A DNA stretch of 14,350 nt. Origin: Thiomargarita sp. (GTDB taxonomy: Bacteria; Pseudomonadota; Gammaproteobacteria; Beggiatoales; Beggiatoaceae). Positions 1 through 7,280 of the stretch are shown here, piece after piece. Where the stretch lies: contig DYNO01000024.1 of assembly GCA_020721025.1 (NCBI GenBank), positions 2,175 through 16,524 of the forward strand, written 5' to 3'. Under the pieces are notes generated by a model. That model did not search any database. It worked only from the letters and a program-made list of their open reading frames with translations, and had not been told where the DNA came from. The stretch's first letter is position 1; each line of letters opens with the position of its first letter. The position numbers and the translations under genes were made by a program.

Positions 1-57
1 GGTCACAAAATCCCGTTCCATGTGAGCGAAATTGATGATTGATGTACTCGGTGGTGT

Positions 58-1440
58 TCAGCGAATAATCTCAGCCAATTCAAGCAGTTCAGGGGCGAAA
101 AGAATATCAAGTTTGTTGCCAATACGCATATTGACATATAGTTTACCACGTTTATTTCGAGCGAGTGGAATGTCCGAAGGCTTAGTTCCATCTAGGATTT
201 GTAACGCCGCCTGCGCTGCCCATTCTCCCTGTTCCTCCGGAGATTTAACAATACCCAAAAGTGCGTATGGCATCATAAAATCATGTTGTGTACCTACGGG
301 AATTTTGGTGTTTTCTTCCACAAATTGCTGTGCTTCGGTATCATTCCAATCCTTTATTCCACCGTTATTTGTAATAAAAATCATATCTACAACGGTTTGT
401 AGTTCCAAAAATCGTTGTTTCCATTCAGCAAATGTTTTCACGAAAAACTTCTGAGAGTAGTCAATCTTAAAAACATGACCATGATTCTCGGCTATTTTGT
501 ATTCCGATAATTCATCAGGAGCTAAAAATCCCAATCGCTCACCCTTGGCATACGGTCTGAGATTTTTAATAATCGAATCAACCAATTCAATTTCAATCAT
601 ACCTGTAGTATTTTTATAAGGATAGTTATAAGCGGCAATGTCCCAATTAATTCCGCAGAAAACAAACGGTAGAGTGGCATCTTTATAATGCGGCATCACA
701 ACGTATTTTGAAGCATTATCATCACTGGCAATCACCACATCTGGTTGAAATATCTCGATTTCTGTTTTCACTCGTTGGGCGGCTTGTTTACCAAACTCAG
801 TTTCAGTATTGCGTTTAGTATCCATATAAATTGTTTTCAATTCAACTCCCGTATCTTGCAGTGTTTGCACAACGCCGCGATGGATTCCTTTTGACCAATC
901 GTAGCTTTCATCATACGAATCAATATGTAAAACCTTTTTGCCTGGATAGCAGCGCAATTTATTTAATTCTTCTAATGGCATTCCGTTATCTGGAATCCCC
1001 GCGGCGACTTGATAAGCAGTGTTACTAACTGATTTAACATACGTTATTTTACGCATCACTTGTAAAGTCGTGGGTTCTGTCCACAAATAACTGAGCCATC
1101 CTCCATGCGGCAAACTGCCGGTTTCACAAAATTTTTTTCTTTTTTCCATGAACTTCGTCAACTGTTGATTATCCTTTAACAAAACTGGAAAAGGATGGGC
1201 AACAATTTTATTTTCGTCGCAATCAAGGACAAACATGTAAGAATTTTTCCATACCCACTTCCCATCTGGTTGATTAAATTCAGTTAATCCAGCCCTACCT
1301 TGCTGTGATAATTGCGCGGCAGCTTTCTGTACTTGACAGACAACATCATTAGGTGTAGTCATATTTGGGGGTGTGGTGGCAAAAACATGTGGGACAAAAA
1401 ACATCCACGAAGCCAGCATAATTATTTGAATCATAAACAT
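58..1440 (-). CDS. Secreted Cache-like plus ABC substrate-binding-type sensor protein
   Basis: A 460-residue exported protein. Residues 1-21 form a hydrophobic signal peptide ending VFA-TT. Residues about 30-155 look like a single Cache extracellular sensor domain (WKNSYMFVLDCDENKIVAHP, then GGWLSYLW and a KITYVKSV strand). Residues about 168-455 look like the two-lobed ABC transporter substrate-binding family PF04392, with the linker phrase around IIKNLRPYAKGERLGFL. From family knowledge it would bind a small ligand in the periplasm; the ligand is unknown. There is no histidine kinase, GGDEF or transmembrane output after the binding domain, although such domains are often fused to these sensors, so a partner is implied. 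The start is uncertain. A GGAGGA sits only 3 bases before Met1 but 9 bases before Met3, so Met3 may be the true start. It is the last gene of a compact minus-strand run that begins with a glycosyltransferase. The family call is by eye. Confidence 0.8.
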   Translation of the reverse strand: MFMIQIIMLASWMFFVPHVFATTPPNMTTPNDVVCQVQKAAAQLSQQGRAGLTEFNQPDGKWVWKNSYMFVLDCDENKIVAHPFPVLLKDNQQLTKFMEKRKKFCETGSLPHGGWLSYLWTEPTTLQVMRKITYVKSVSNTAYQVAAGIPDNGMPLEELNKLRCYPGKKVLHIDSYDESYDWSKGIHRGVVQTLQDTGVELKTIYMDTKRNTETEFGKQAAQRVKTEIEIFQPDVVIASDDNASKYVVMPHYKDATLPFVFCGINWDIAAYNYPYKNTTGMIEIELVDSIIKNLRPYAKGERLGFLAPDELSEYKIAENHGHVFKIDYSQKFFVKTFAEWKQRFLELQTVVDMIFITNNGGIKDWNDTEAQQFVEENTKIPVGTQHDFMMPYALLGIVKSPEEQGEWAAQAALQILDGTKPSDIPLARNKRGKLYVNMRIGNKLDILFAPELLELAEIIR

Positions 1441-1601
1441 TATTCCTCCATCAAGTCAATCAATAGCTCAGGTAAATTTGGGAAAATTCTGATAAAACCA
1501 GTTGATTCATTATAGTGATTCACGACAAGAGAGATCGCTAGATCATCATTAAAAATGCTTGAGAGGGCAAATTCTGGCGATTCTCCCACCCAATTAATCA
1601 C
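1440..1601 (-). CDS. Doubtful 53-residue ORF, possible gene remnant
   Basis: An open frame with a GTG start lies between the HicB-like gene and the sensor gene. Its TAA stop shares one base with the downstream ATG (TAATG), and its last codons carry the GGAGGA Shine-Dalgarno of that gene. The frame is the same as the HicB-like gene and is open for 55 codons right after the HicB TGA. The residues look protein-like, ending in FIRIFPNLPELLIDLMEE. I do not recognise a family. A C-terminal piece of an immunity-type (SUKH-like) protein crossed my mind but cannot be supported. No ribosome binding site precedes the GTG. It may be a true small coupled ORF, a fragment of a decayed gene, or chance. Confidence 0.3.
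   Translation of the reverse strand: MINWVGESPEFALSSIFNDDLAISLVVNHYNESTGFIRIFPNLPELLIDLMEE
1444..1449 (-). promoter_or_regulatory. Strong Shine-Dalgarno of the sensor gene
   Basis: Read on the minus strand, GGAGGA precedes the sensor gene by 3 bases for Met1 and 9 bases for Met3. It is the best ribosome binding site in the window and argues for Met3 as the start. It lies inside the final codons of the small upstream ORF, as in translational coupling. Confidence 0.6.
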
Positions 1602-1607
1602 GCAAAT

Positions 1608-1820
1608 TCAAATAAAAATATCGATTTCATAAACTTTCTTACCTTTCAACTTGATAAGTTCCATACTATTTTCAATAGCGATGAGATGTTCATAAATCAC
1701 TTGGCGAACATTATCAAGGGTCTGCTGCTCAGTATTGCCGTCCGCCCAACAACTTGGTAACATGGGACAATAGGCAGTGAAACCTTCGTCAGAATGCTGC
1801 AATACAATTTTGTATTTCAT
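1608..1820 (-). CDS. HicB-like small protein (orphan antitoxin family)
   Basis: A 70-residue protein with the HicB partial RNase H-like fold pattern: MKYKIVLQHSDEGFTAYCP, then the LPSCWADGNT turn, then a helix EQQTLDNVRQVIYEHLIAIE. These are the usual landmarks of the HicB_like antitoxin family, where the protein neutralises the mRNA-cleaving toxin HicA. No HicA, a small basic protein with a conserved His, is visible on either side. The length fits the short HicB class, which lacks a DNA-binding C-terminus. It starts 15 bases after the glycosyltransferase stop and is probably co-transcribed with it. The ribosome binding site (GGAT) is weak. Orphan HicB-like genes are common in filamentous gammaproteobacteria and cyanobacteria, and their role is unclear. 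A lone antitoxin, a remnant, or a non-toxin regulatory role are all possible. Confidence 0.75.
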   Translation of the reverse strand: MKYKIVLQHSDEGFTAYCPMLPSCWADGNTEQQTLDNVRQVIYEHLIAIENSMELIKLKGKKVYEIDIFI

Positions 1821-1835
1821 ACGATATCCATACTA

Positions 1836-2699
1836 TTATTCTTTAGCATTACGGCTGTATAAAATTTGCGTGATCTGTTCAGACACTAACCCAATTAAAA
1901 ACACCAACATAGCAGTAATAAACAACAGAGCCCCCATATTGGTAAACCGATTCATTGACGTAAATGTGTAAGCATAATAACCCAAACCGAGCAGAAAAAA
2001 GCTAAGACTCAGCGGTCCAAAAAGTTTCAGTGGCGCGTATAACGTGCCGATTTTGAAGATAATCAATAAGAAACGCAATCCATCTCTCAGCGGTTTAATG
2101 TGACTTTTTCCCACCCGTTGTAATGCGGTAATTGGAAGATAACCCACGCTATAACCGGCACGAAAAAAAGCCATCGTGATTGTGCTTGGATAGGAAAAGG
2201 TATTAGGCAGTAAGTGAAGGAATTCGCGAAATTTTTCAGCACGCACGGCTCGAAATCCCGACGTTAAATCTTCAATCAGATGCCCCACCATCCAAGTGGC
2301 TAACCAGTTGTAAAAACGATTGGCACACCCCCGCGAAAAACTGGCTTGCGAACCACTGTCACGCGCCCCGACTACCATATCATAATTTTGTTCGATTTTT
2401 TCTAATAGTCGAGCAATGTCAACTGGTTGATGTTGCCCATCAGCATCCATGAAAATCAGAATATCGCCTTGAGCCACCCGCGCCCCAGTCTTAATTGCCG
2501 CTCCATTCCCCTTGCTATAAGGATGTGATACCACTTGTACCCCATGTTGCATGGCTATTTGGGCAGAATCATCGGTTGAACCATCATCGACCACAATAAT
2601 TTCTGCATGAGGTTGATATCGTTGTAGTTCGGGGAGGAGCGTTTTTAAACTGCCCGCCTCATTTTTACACGGTAAAATAATACTGATTTTATGCGTCAT
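1836..2699 (-). CDS. Membrane-anchored family 2 glycosyltransferase (DPM-like)
   Basis: A 287-residue GT2 enzyme of the dolichol/polyprenyl-phosphate mannosyltransferase type. The GT-A start is IILPCKNEAGSLKTLLPEL. The nucleotide-sugar binding residues are VVDDGSTD at 37-43, with metal-binding DAD at 85-87 in MDADGQHQP. The acceptor-side LIEDLTSGFRA is at 141-151. Two transmembrane segments near 226-246 and 255-275 anchor the C-terminus. Such enzymes move a sugar from a nucleotide donor to polyprenyl phosphate on the cytoplasmic face. The lipid-linked sugar can then feed a GT-C transferase on the outer face, and a GT-C-like gene lies upstream on the same strand; this pairing is inference. The exact donor sugar cannot be read from sequence. 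It leads a four-gene minus-strand run with short spacers. Confidence 0.9.
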   Translation of the reverse strand: MTHKISIILPCKNEAGSLKTLLPELQRYQPHAEIIVVDDGSTDDSAQIAMQHGVQVVSHPYSKGNGAAIKTGARVAQGDILIFMDADGQHQPVDIARLLEKIEQNYDMVVGARDSGSQASFSRGCANRFYNWLATWMVGHLIEDLTSGFRAVRAEKFREFLHLLPNTFSYPSTITMAFFRAGYSVGYLPITALQRVGKSHIKPLRDGLRFLLIIFKIGTLYAPLKLFGPLSLSFFLLGLGYYAYTFTSMNRFTNMGALLFITAMLVFLIGLVSEQITQILYSRNAKE

Positions 2700-3078
2700 C
2701 GTGGGATATCACCGTATTGAAATTATCAAAAAAATTGATTATTTTTCATCAATATATAAACGATATGAATCTATTGGAAATTAAACTGAGTCACGCTAAA
2801 AATTTTAGAAACGATATCTGCATAAACCGCCATTGTCATGTTACCAAAGTGCGACTTCAATCCGCGTGAAGATGTAAATATATTAACAAAATGGATTTTT
2901 AGCAGCAATTTTTACCAAGAAAATCAATCTGTTGCTACCAAAAAATAACAATTTATTGGCGCAACTAAATTTTTTGAAGAAAATCGCTCGTGGAAACAAT
3001 TTTGGTAGCGCGACATCAGTCAAGATGATAATATTTTTCTCAAACCGGTTTTTGAAACCTGATAGTTCAAAATAAAGT
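2700..3078. other. AT-rich intergenic region, no gene seen
   Basis: About 380 bases between two minus-strand glycosyltransferase genes. No ORF of coding quality, tRNA or clear terminator is visible. It should hold the promoter of the GT2-led run and the 3' end of the GT-C gene. I see a 10-bp inverted repeat (2934-2943 with 3000-3009) and a small dyad TCAAACCGGTTTTTGA near 3040-3055. A weak minus-strand TATATT lies near 2755. None is convincing alone. Confidence 0.5.
2934..3009. repeat. 10-bp inverted repeat in intergenic DNA
   Basis: GCTACCAAAA at 2934-2943 is matched exactly by its reverse complement TTTTGGTAGC at 3000-3009, with 56 bases between. The match stops on both sides. It may be a remnant of a small mobile or REP-like element; no direct target repeat is evident. 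Confidence 0.4.
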
Positions 3079-5019
3079 TTACGAATTTAATGCCTGTTTT
3101 AACTGCTGCTCCAAACTATCCAATTGATTTTTATAAGCATCGCGAGTAATTAGATTCCATTGTTGCCGAGTTTGTTGCAAATACGCCAACGCCTCCGCTA
3201 TTTTTCCCGCCCGCCCCAACCAAATCATTTTATCCAAACGATACTGGGGAACATCTTTTAACCGCAATGCTGCTTCCAGATGTTGCACGGCTGCATCTAA
3301 TTTTCCCTCTTGCGCCAAATAGATAGCATACATGCGCTCAATATAATATTGATAAATGCTTGGATTTGGGTTGTGCCACAGAGCCTCAATGTAAGTGCCT
3401 AAAATTCCTGAATCAATTTTACATTTCCGTGTCAACCGCGCTTGCAGCAAATAATCTAAATTCGACAACGCCGCTGTGTCAATAATCCCTTTGAAAAATT
3501 GGTTACGCACCGTCGCAGAATCCGGCTCAGGAATATGGGAATGTTCGCACGCCAAAACCACCCACGACATGTACGGACCAGTATCTTGTGGAAAAGTAGT
3601 CAGCATTTGTTGGAAGTATTTGAATGCAATGTCATATTTACCCTGTTGCTCAAGCAAGGTCGCGGCATGAGAAAGCGCGTAACGAGATAGAGGTTTCTGT
3701 TTCGCCCATAACACCGCTTGCACTGTTGGATTACCCCAGATTTGCGTTTGCATCCAAGTGATTGCTGGAAATGCCGCTAACCATAAACAAATCAATCCGA
3801 TAGCAATGTAACGCAATGACGATTTCGAGAGATACTCGAATAAATGCACAATGCCGTAGATGACCGCGAACAAAATTCCTAACATAGGCAAATAGTTACG
3901 ATGTTCAAAATAAATCGCCAACGCGATAAAACTTGATTCTAACCAATGTCCGGCAATAAACCACAATACTGCCAATGCGAAGAGGGTGTAAACGCGACGT
4001 TTCCAAATACTAAAAATTATCACCAAGATGAGGGCACCGCTGGCAAATAACGTGCTGATTGGATTCAATAAACTTCGTGAAATTGTGAAATCGTCGTGAA
4101 ATAAACCAAAATTGTTCGATTGCAGCAATAAAATCTTACTGACATACTCCCAAAGTACCCGAGTTTCCGTGAGCAATCGCTCAATTAAATTAAAATCACG
4201 AACCGCGTAACTTTGAACTAAACTATTAAATTTTAAACTAAAATAAACAATTAATAAAGCAATGGGGAGATAAACAAATCCACTCATCCAAATTTTCCAG
4301 TAACGCGGGCGTACAAGGGCATGAAGCACCGTCAGTTCGAGCACCAACACGTAGAAAATAAGTAAAATTCCGTTTTCTTTGCTAAAAATCGCCAAACTGC
4401 CGCCAATGATAAATCCGAATGAAATCCAAAGATAGCCTTTCACAAGATTTTGTTTTATCAAATATTCTCGTCCCTTCAAATACAAAATAAGTCCGACGAG
4501 GGTAAATAAGCTGACGAGCAAGGTCATGCGCTGCACTGCGTATAATACGGTAGAGATTTGCAACGGATGTACCAACCAAAGTGCAGCGGTAAGCCAACTG
4601 ATCAATAATATTTTAGCGGGAGGGAGGGCGAGTAAACGAGTTAAAAGCAAGCAAAACCAGAATACAAGACAGCCATTCAGCAAATGAATCATCAAGTTGA
4701 CATATTTAAAATTCCAAGGATTCGTCGCCCAATCGTGATATTGCAGTGCGAAAGTAAGCAACGACAACGGACGACCCAACCAGCCCGCCTCGCCCTCAGA
4801 GACATATTGCAGTATTCCTGCCCATAATTGCGTATCATCAATCAATTGCAGTGGTATAAAATTTGGTTCATCATCGAGCAAAAAGATGCCATGCAGTCCC
4901 GCCCAATAGAGAGCTACTGTGATAAATAACAATAAGATAAAACTAATTCCATGACGAAATTGTGAGTTAGGCATGAGAGAAAATTGCTTATCCTGAAAAT
5001 AGCAGATAAAAATAATCAT
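3079..5019 (-). CDS. GT-C-type membrane glycosyltransferase with TPR tail, TMTC-like
   Basis: A 646-residue protein with about ten transmembrane helices in residues 24-425 and a soluble helical tail. The first loop after helix 1 carries FLLDDEPNF (47-54), where GT-C enzymes place their catalytic acidic pair. A later loop carries YFEHRNYLPMLG (370-381), resembling the HR-YLP motif of TMTC/DUF1736-type O-glycosyltransferases. Residues about 440-490 and 555-620 are TPR-like helix pairs (YALSHAATLLEQQGKYDIAFKYFQQML). Such proteins transfer sugar from a polyprenyl-phosphate donor to substrates on the outer face of the inner membrane; here the substrate is unknown. It could instead be an O-antigen ligase or polymerase relative. 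The start is uncertain: Met16 is an alternative, and neither start has a good ribosome binding site. It is transcribed alone or ahead of the GT2 run. Confidence 0.7.
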   Translation of the reverse strand: MIIFICYFQDKQFSLMPNSQFRHGISFILLLFITVALYWAGLHGIFLLDDEPNFIPLQLIDDTQLWAGILQYVSEGEAGWLGRPLSLLTFALQYHDWATNPWNFKYVNLMIHLLNGCLVFWFCLLLTRLLALPPAKILLISWLTAALWLVHPLQISTVLYAVQRMTLLVSLFTLVGLILYLKGREYLIKQNLVKGYLWISFGFIIGGSLAIFSKENGILLIFYVLVLELTVLHALVRPRYWKIWMSGFVYLPIALLIVYFSLKFNSLVQSYAVRDFNLIERLLTETRVLWEYVSKILLLQSNNFGLFHDDFTISRSLLNPISTLFASGALILVIIFSIWKRRVYTLFALAVLWFIAGHWLESSFIALAIYFEHRNYLPMLGILFAVIYGIVHLFEYLSKSSLRYIAIGLICLWLAAFPAITWMQTQIWGNPTVQAVLWAKQKPLSRYALSHAATLLEQQGKYDIAFKYFQQMLTTFPQDTGPYMSWVVLACEHSHIPEPDSATVRNQFFKGIIDTAALSNLDYLLQARLTRKCKIDSGILGTYIEALWHNPNPSIYQYYIERMYAIYLAQEGKLDAAVQHLEAALRLKDVPQYRLDKMIWLGRAGKIAEALAYLQQTRQQWNLITRDAYKNQLDSLEQQLKQALNS

Positions 5020-5072
5020 TGAAATGAATGAATTACTTCAAAAAATTATTTTTCTGCTTATCAATATAGGTT

Positions 5073-5078
5073 ATTATA
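5073..5078 (-). promoter_or_regulatory. Candidate -10 box for the GT-C gene
   Basis: Exact TATAAT on the minus strand, about 53 bases upstream of the GT-C start at 5019. The expected -35 position shows only TTTTAG-like sequence, so the match rests mainly on the -10 in an AT-rich region. Confidence 0.35.
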
Positions 5079-5249
5079 AATGTAATTTGACTTGCTAAAA
5101 TCGCATCACTCAACAAAATTTGCATAATTTTACCAATTTAGGTCAGTAATCGCAAATAATTCTATGGTGTTTCAGTTTCTCAGTCCACTATTTTCGATGC
5201 GCGAATCACAGCAACACGACCTACCATCATCCAAAATCTCGGTATATCT

Positions 5250-5264
5250 GTGTTATCATAACAC
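5250..5264. promoter_or_regulatory. Perfect 15-bp palindrome, candidate operator
   Basis: GTGTTATCATAACAC has 7-bp arms around one central base and lies 35 bases upstream of the ATG at 5300, overlapping a TATCAT that could serve as a -10. Its position and symmetry fit a dimeric repressor site. The TGTTAT half-site resembles Zur-type boxes, but the spacing differs and no regulator is identified. Confidence 0.4.
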
Positions 5265-5299
5265 TTTCCACTCCATCTCAAAAAAACTGGATAAACAGC

Positions 5300-5815
5300 A
5301 TGTTCACCTCTCAACTTGTTATTGCCTTCGCGGTATTCGTCAGTATTTATCTGATTTTTTTCTTGTTAATTCGCCTATTCGCAGATATGGCAATTGTAGG
5401 AACGAGTCTCGTGTGTGCTGGCACTGCGTTCTTGATACCGCCCTACTATAGTTCTTTTAGAGAGATAATTCAAGGAATTGGTCTTATTTCCTCGCTGGGA
5501 TTGAAGATTCCTGACAGTCCCACGTTGGTCGGAATGGTGATTGTCGCAAGTTTTGTGGTGCTGTTAGGTGTGTTAATTTGTCTGCCATTTTTACCCTTTT
5601 CTGAAACCTATCGTACCATTTTGGGGATAGGAAAATTGGGAGTCACTGAAATTCAGGTCAAACAGTTGATTAACGATGAATTGGCAAGTGTGGACGATTT
5701 AGATGAGAAAAAAATCAAGCAGTGGATTCGTGAAGAATTGGCGCGTGCTACGACAGCATCCGAAAAAGTAGAGGAAAAACCAGAAATAATTACTGCGGTC
5801 GAACTGAAAGTCTAA
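5300..5815 (+). CDS. Small membrane protein of unknown function
   Basis: A 171-residue protein I do not recognise. Residues 4-50 form one or two transmembrane helices (LVIAFAVFVSIYLIFFLLIRLF, then AIVGTSLVCAGTAFLIPPYY). Residues about 73-98 form another (LVGMVIVASFVVLLGVLICLPFL). From about 113 onward the protein is soluble and charged, with two repeated-looking helices, IQVKQLINDELASVDDLDE and KKIKQWIREELARA, then an acidic tail. The IKQLI/IKQWI-x-ELA similarity suggests a short internal duplication. The stop lies 13 bases before murD, so the two are probably co-transcribed. It is not a known member of the murein synthesis cluster. The start is chosen because the hydrophobic region begins at once; only a weak GGAT precedes it. 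Confidence 0.7.
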   Translation: MFTSQLVIAFAVFVSIYLIFFLLIRLFADMAIVGTSLVCAGTAFLIPPYYSSFREIIQGIGLISSLGLKIPDSPTLVGMVIVASFVVLLGVLICLPFLPFSETYRTILGIGKLGVTEIQVKQLINDELASVDDLDEKKIKQWIREELARATTASEKVEEKPEIITAVELKV

Positions 5816-5819
5816 AGGA
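5816..5819 (+). promoter_or_regulatory. murD ribosome binding site
   Basis: AGGA directly after the stop of the small membrane protein gene and 9 bases before the murD ATG. It supports the murD start and co-transcription of the pair. Confidence 0.65.
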
Positions 5820-5828
5820 ATCATTGCG

Positions 5829-7184
5829 ATGGCAGATACTGTAATTATGGGGATGGGCAAAACAGGCATGGCTTGCTTGCGTTTTTTGGTCAAACAGGGA
5901 ATGGCGGTGCGTATCATGGATAATCGTCAAGAACCGCCCTATTTGTCAACGATAAAGCAAGAATTTCCGCAAGTTACCTACCAAGTTGGTCATTTTGATC
6001 CCGCGTGGTTGGCAGCCGCATCAGAAATTGTTATCAGTCCGGGGTTATCTTTGCAAGAGTCGGCTCTTTCTGAAGCCAAAACCAAAAATATACCGATTAT
6101 CAGCGAGATAGAACTCTTTGCTCGTCACGTCAATGCGCCCGTTGTGGCAATTACTGGTTCCAACGGCAAAAGTACCGTGACAACTTTACTAGGGGAAATG
6201 GCACAGCAAGCGGGATGGCGAGTCGCAGTGGGGGGGAATTTAGGCACACCGGCACTAGACTTATTGCAATCTCCCGCGCCTAGTTTATATGTTTTGGAAT
6301 TATCAAGTTTTCAATTAGAAACAACTGATTCGCTCAAACCGAAGGCGGCGGTCGTGCTTAATATCAGCGAAGATCACATGGATAGATACGCCAATTTGGA
6401 AGAATATATCGCAGCAAAACGACGGATTTATGAGTATGCAGAGACGGTAGTGATTAATTTAGACGATGCTAAAGTGGTTGCCATGCTACCGCCACACCGC
6501 AAACACCTGGGTTTTAGTTTACATTCGCATCGTGGCAATTTCACCATGACGACCGAAAAAGGTGGGAAATTATGCCTTGCCCACTTGCAAGACTATTCCA
6601 TTCAACCCTTATTAGCCACTGATGAAGTTCGCTTACAAGGGGCAATCATGCGTAGTAACATCTTGGCAGCATTAGCATTAGGCGAAGCGGTGGGCTTACC
6701 CATGTCAGCAATGTTAGATGCGATACGTGAATTTCGCGGATTACCACATCGTTGTGAATGGGTCGCAACTATCGGAGGAATCGACTGGTTCAACGACTCC
6801 AAGGGCACCAATGTCGGCGCAAGTGTCGCAGCAATTCAAGGGTTAGAACGGGCGGGACGCATTATCCTCATCTCCGGCGGGGAAGGAAAAGGCGCGGATT
6901 TTAGCCCGCTTGCCCCAATAGCCAGTCAACATTTAAAAGCCTGCGTATTAATCGGACGCGACGCTCACCTCATTGCCAAAGCATTAGAACAGACTATCCC
7001 CTTGATTTTCGCAAAAAATATGTCAGATGCCGTACAACAAGCTGCCCAATTAGCCACCACTGGCGATGCGGTACTTTTATCCCCTGCTTGTGCCAGTTTT
7101 GACATGTTCAATAGTTACGCACATCGCGGAGAAGTATTTACCACTGCTGTGAAAAATTTACCATCGGTCAAATTAATTCATTGA
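5829..7184 (+). CDS. murD: UDP-N-acetylmuramoyl-L-alanine--D-glutamate ligase
   Basis: Full-length 451-residue MurD, which in the cytoplasm adds D-glutamate to UDP-MurNAc-L-Ala with ATP, the second amino acid of the peptidoglycan stem peptide. The N-terminal UDP-binding domain opens VIMGMGKTGMACLRFL. The ATP P-loop is ITGSNGKSTVTTLLGE near residues 108-123. The Mur-ligase landmarks GGNLGTPALDLL, LELSSFQLE and NISEDHMDRY (with the conserved HMDR) follow. The third domain has WFNDSKGTNVGAS and ends with LLSPACASFDMFNSYAHRGEVF, close to the usual SPACASFDQF signature. An AGGA lies 9 bases upstream. In most gammaproteobacteria murD sits in the dcw cluster between mraY and ftsW; here the neighbours are an unknown membrane protein and an NRPS, so the cluster has been split. 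It is very probably essential. Confidence 0.97.
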   Translation: MADTVIMGMGKTGMACLRFLVKQGMAVRIMDNRQEPPYLSTIKQEFPQVTYQVGHFDPAWLAAASEIVISPGLSLQESALSEAKTKNIPIISEIELFARHVNAPVVAITGSNGKSTVTTLLGEMAQQAGWRVAVGGNLGTPALDLLQSPAPSLYVLELSSFQLETTDSLKPKAAVVLNISEDHMDRYANLEEYIAAKRRIYEYAETVVINLDDAKVVAMLPPHRKHLGFSLHSHRGNFTMTTEKGGKLCLAHLQDYSIQPLLATDEVRLQGAIMRSNILAALALGEAVGLPMSAMLDAIREFRGLPHRCEWVATIGGIDWFNDSKGTNVGASVAAIQGLERAGRIILISGGEGKGADFSPLAPIASQHLKACVLIGRDAHLIAKALEQTIPLIFAKNMSDAVQQAAQLATTGDAVLLSPACASFDMFNSYAHRGEVFTTAVKNLPSVKLIH

Positions 7185-7280
7185 TATTACAAAATAAAAA
7201 ATGAATTTTTGTATCTATCACGCTTTTTTTCCAAATTTACCTCCAAACACCTTTCATTTCCAATCCACTGAGCCACCATC

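Larger units (their letters stand above)
5020..5299. promoter_or_regulatory. Divergent promoter region
   Basis: This 280-base gap separates the minus-strand GT-C gene from the plus-strand membrane gene and must hold promoters for both. On the minus strand an exact TATAAT (5078 down to 5073) lies about 53 bases before the GT-C start, without a convincing -35. On the plus side a 15-bp palindrome lies 35 bases before the start at 5300. A 95-codon plus-strand ORF beginning at 5164 crosses the palindrome and looks like a shadow. Confidence 0.5.

Noticed and set aside
1608..1610. TGA as selenocysteine or recoded stop
   Set aside because: Several confident genes here end in TGA, for example at 58-60 and 11049-11051. 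The HicB-like protein is already the usual length and no SECIS-like element is visible.
5164..5451. 95-codon plus-strand ORF before and within the small membrane gene
   Set aside because: Overlaps the hydrophobic start of the 171-residue gene in another frame and has no coding character or ribosome binding site.
7181..7235. Hairpin terminator or promoter between murD and the NRPS
   Set aside because: TACAAAA/TTTTGTA forms only a weak A/T stem with a distant T-run, and a TTGATA -35 candidate lacks a matching -10.
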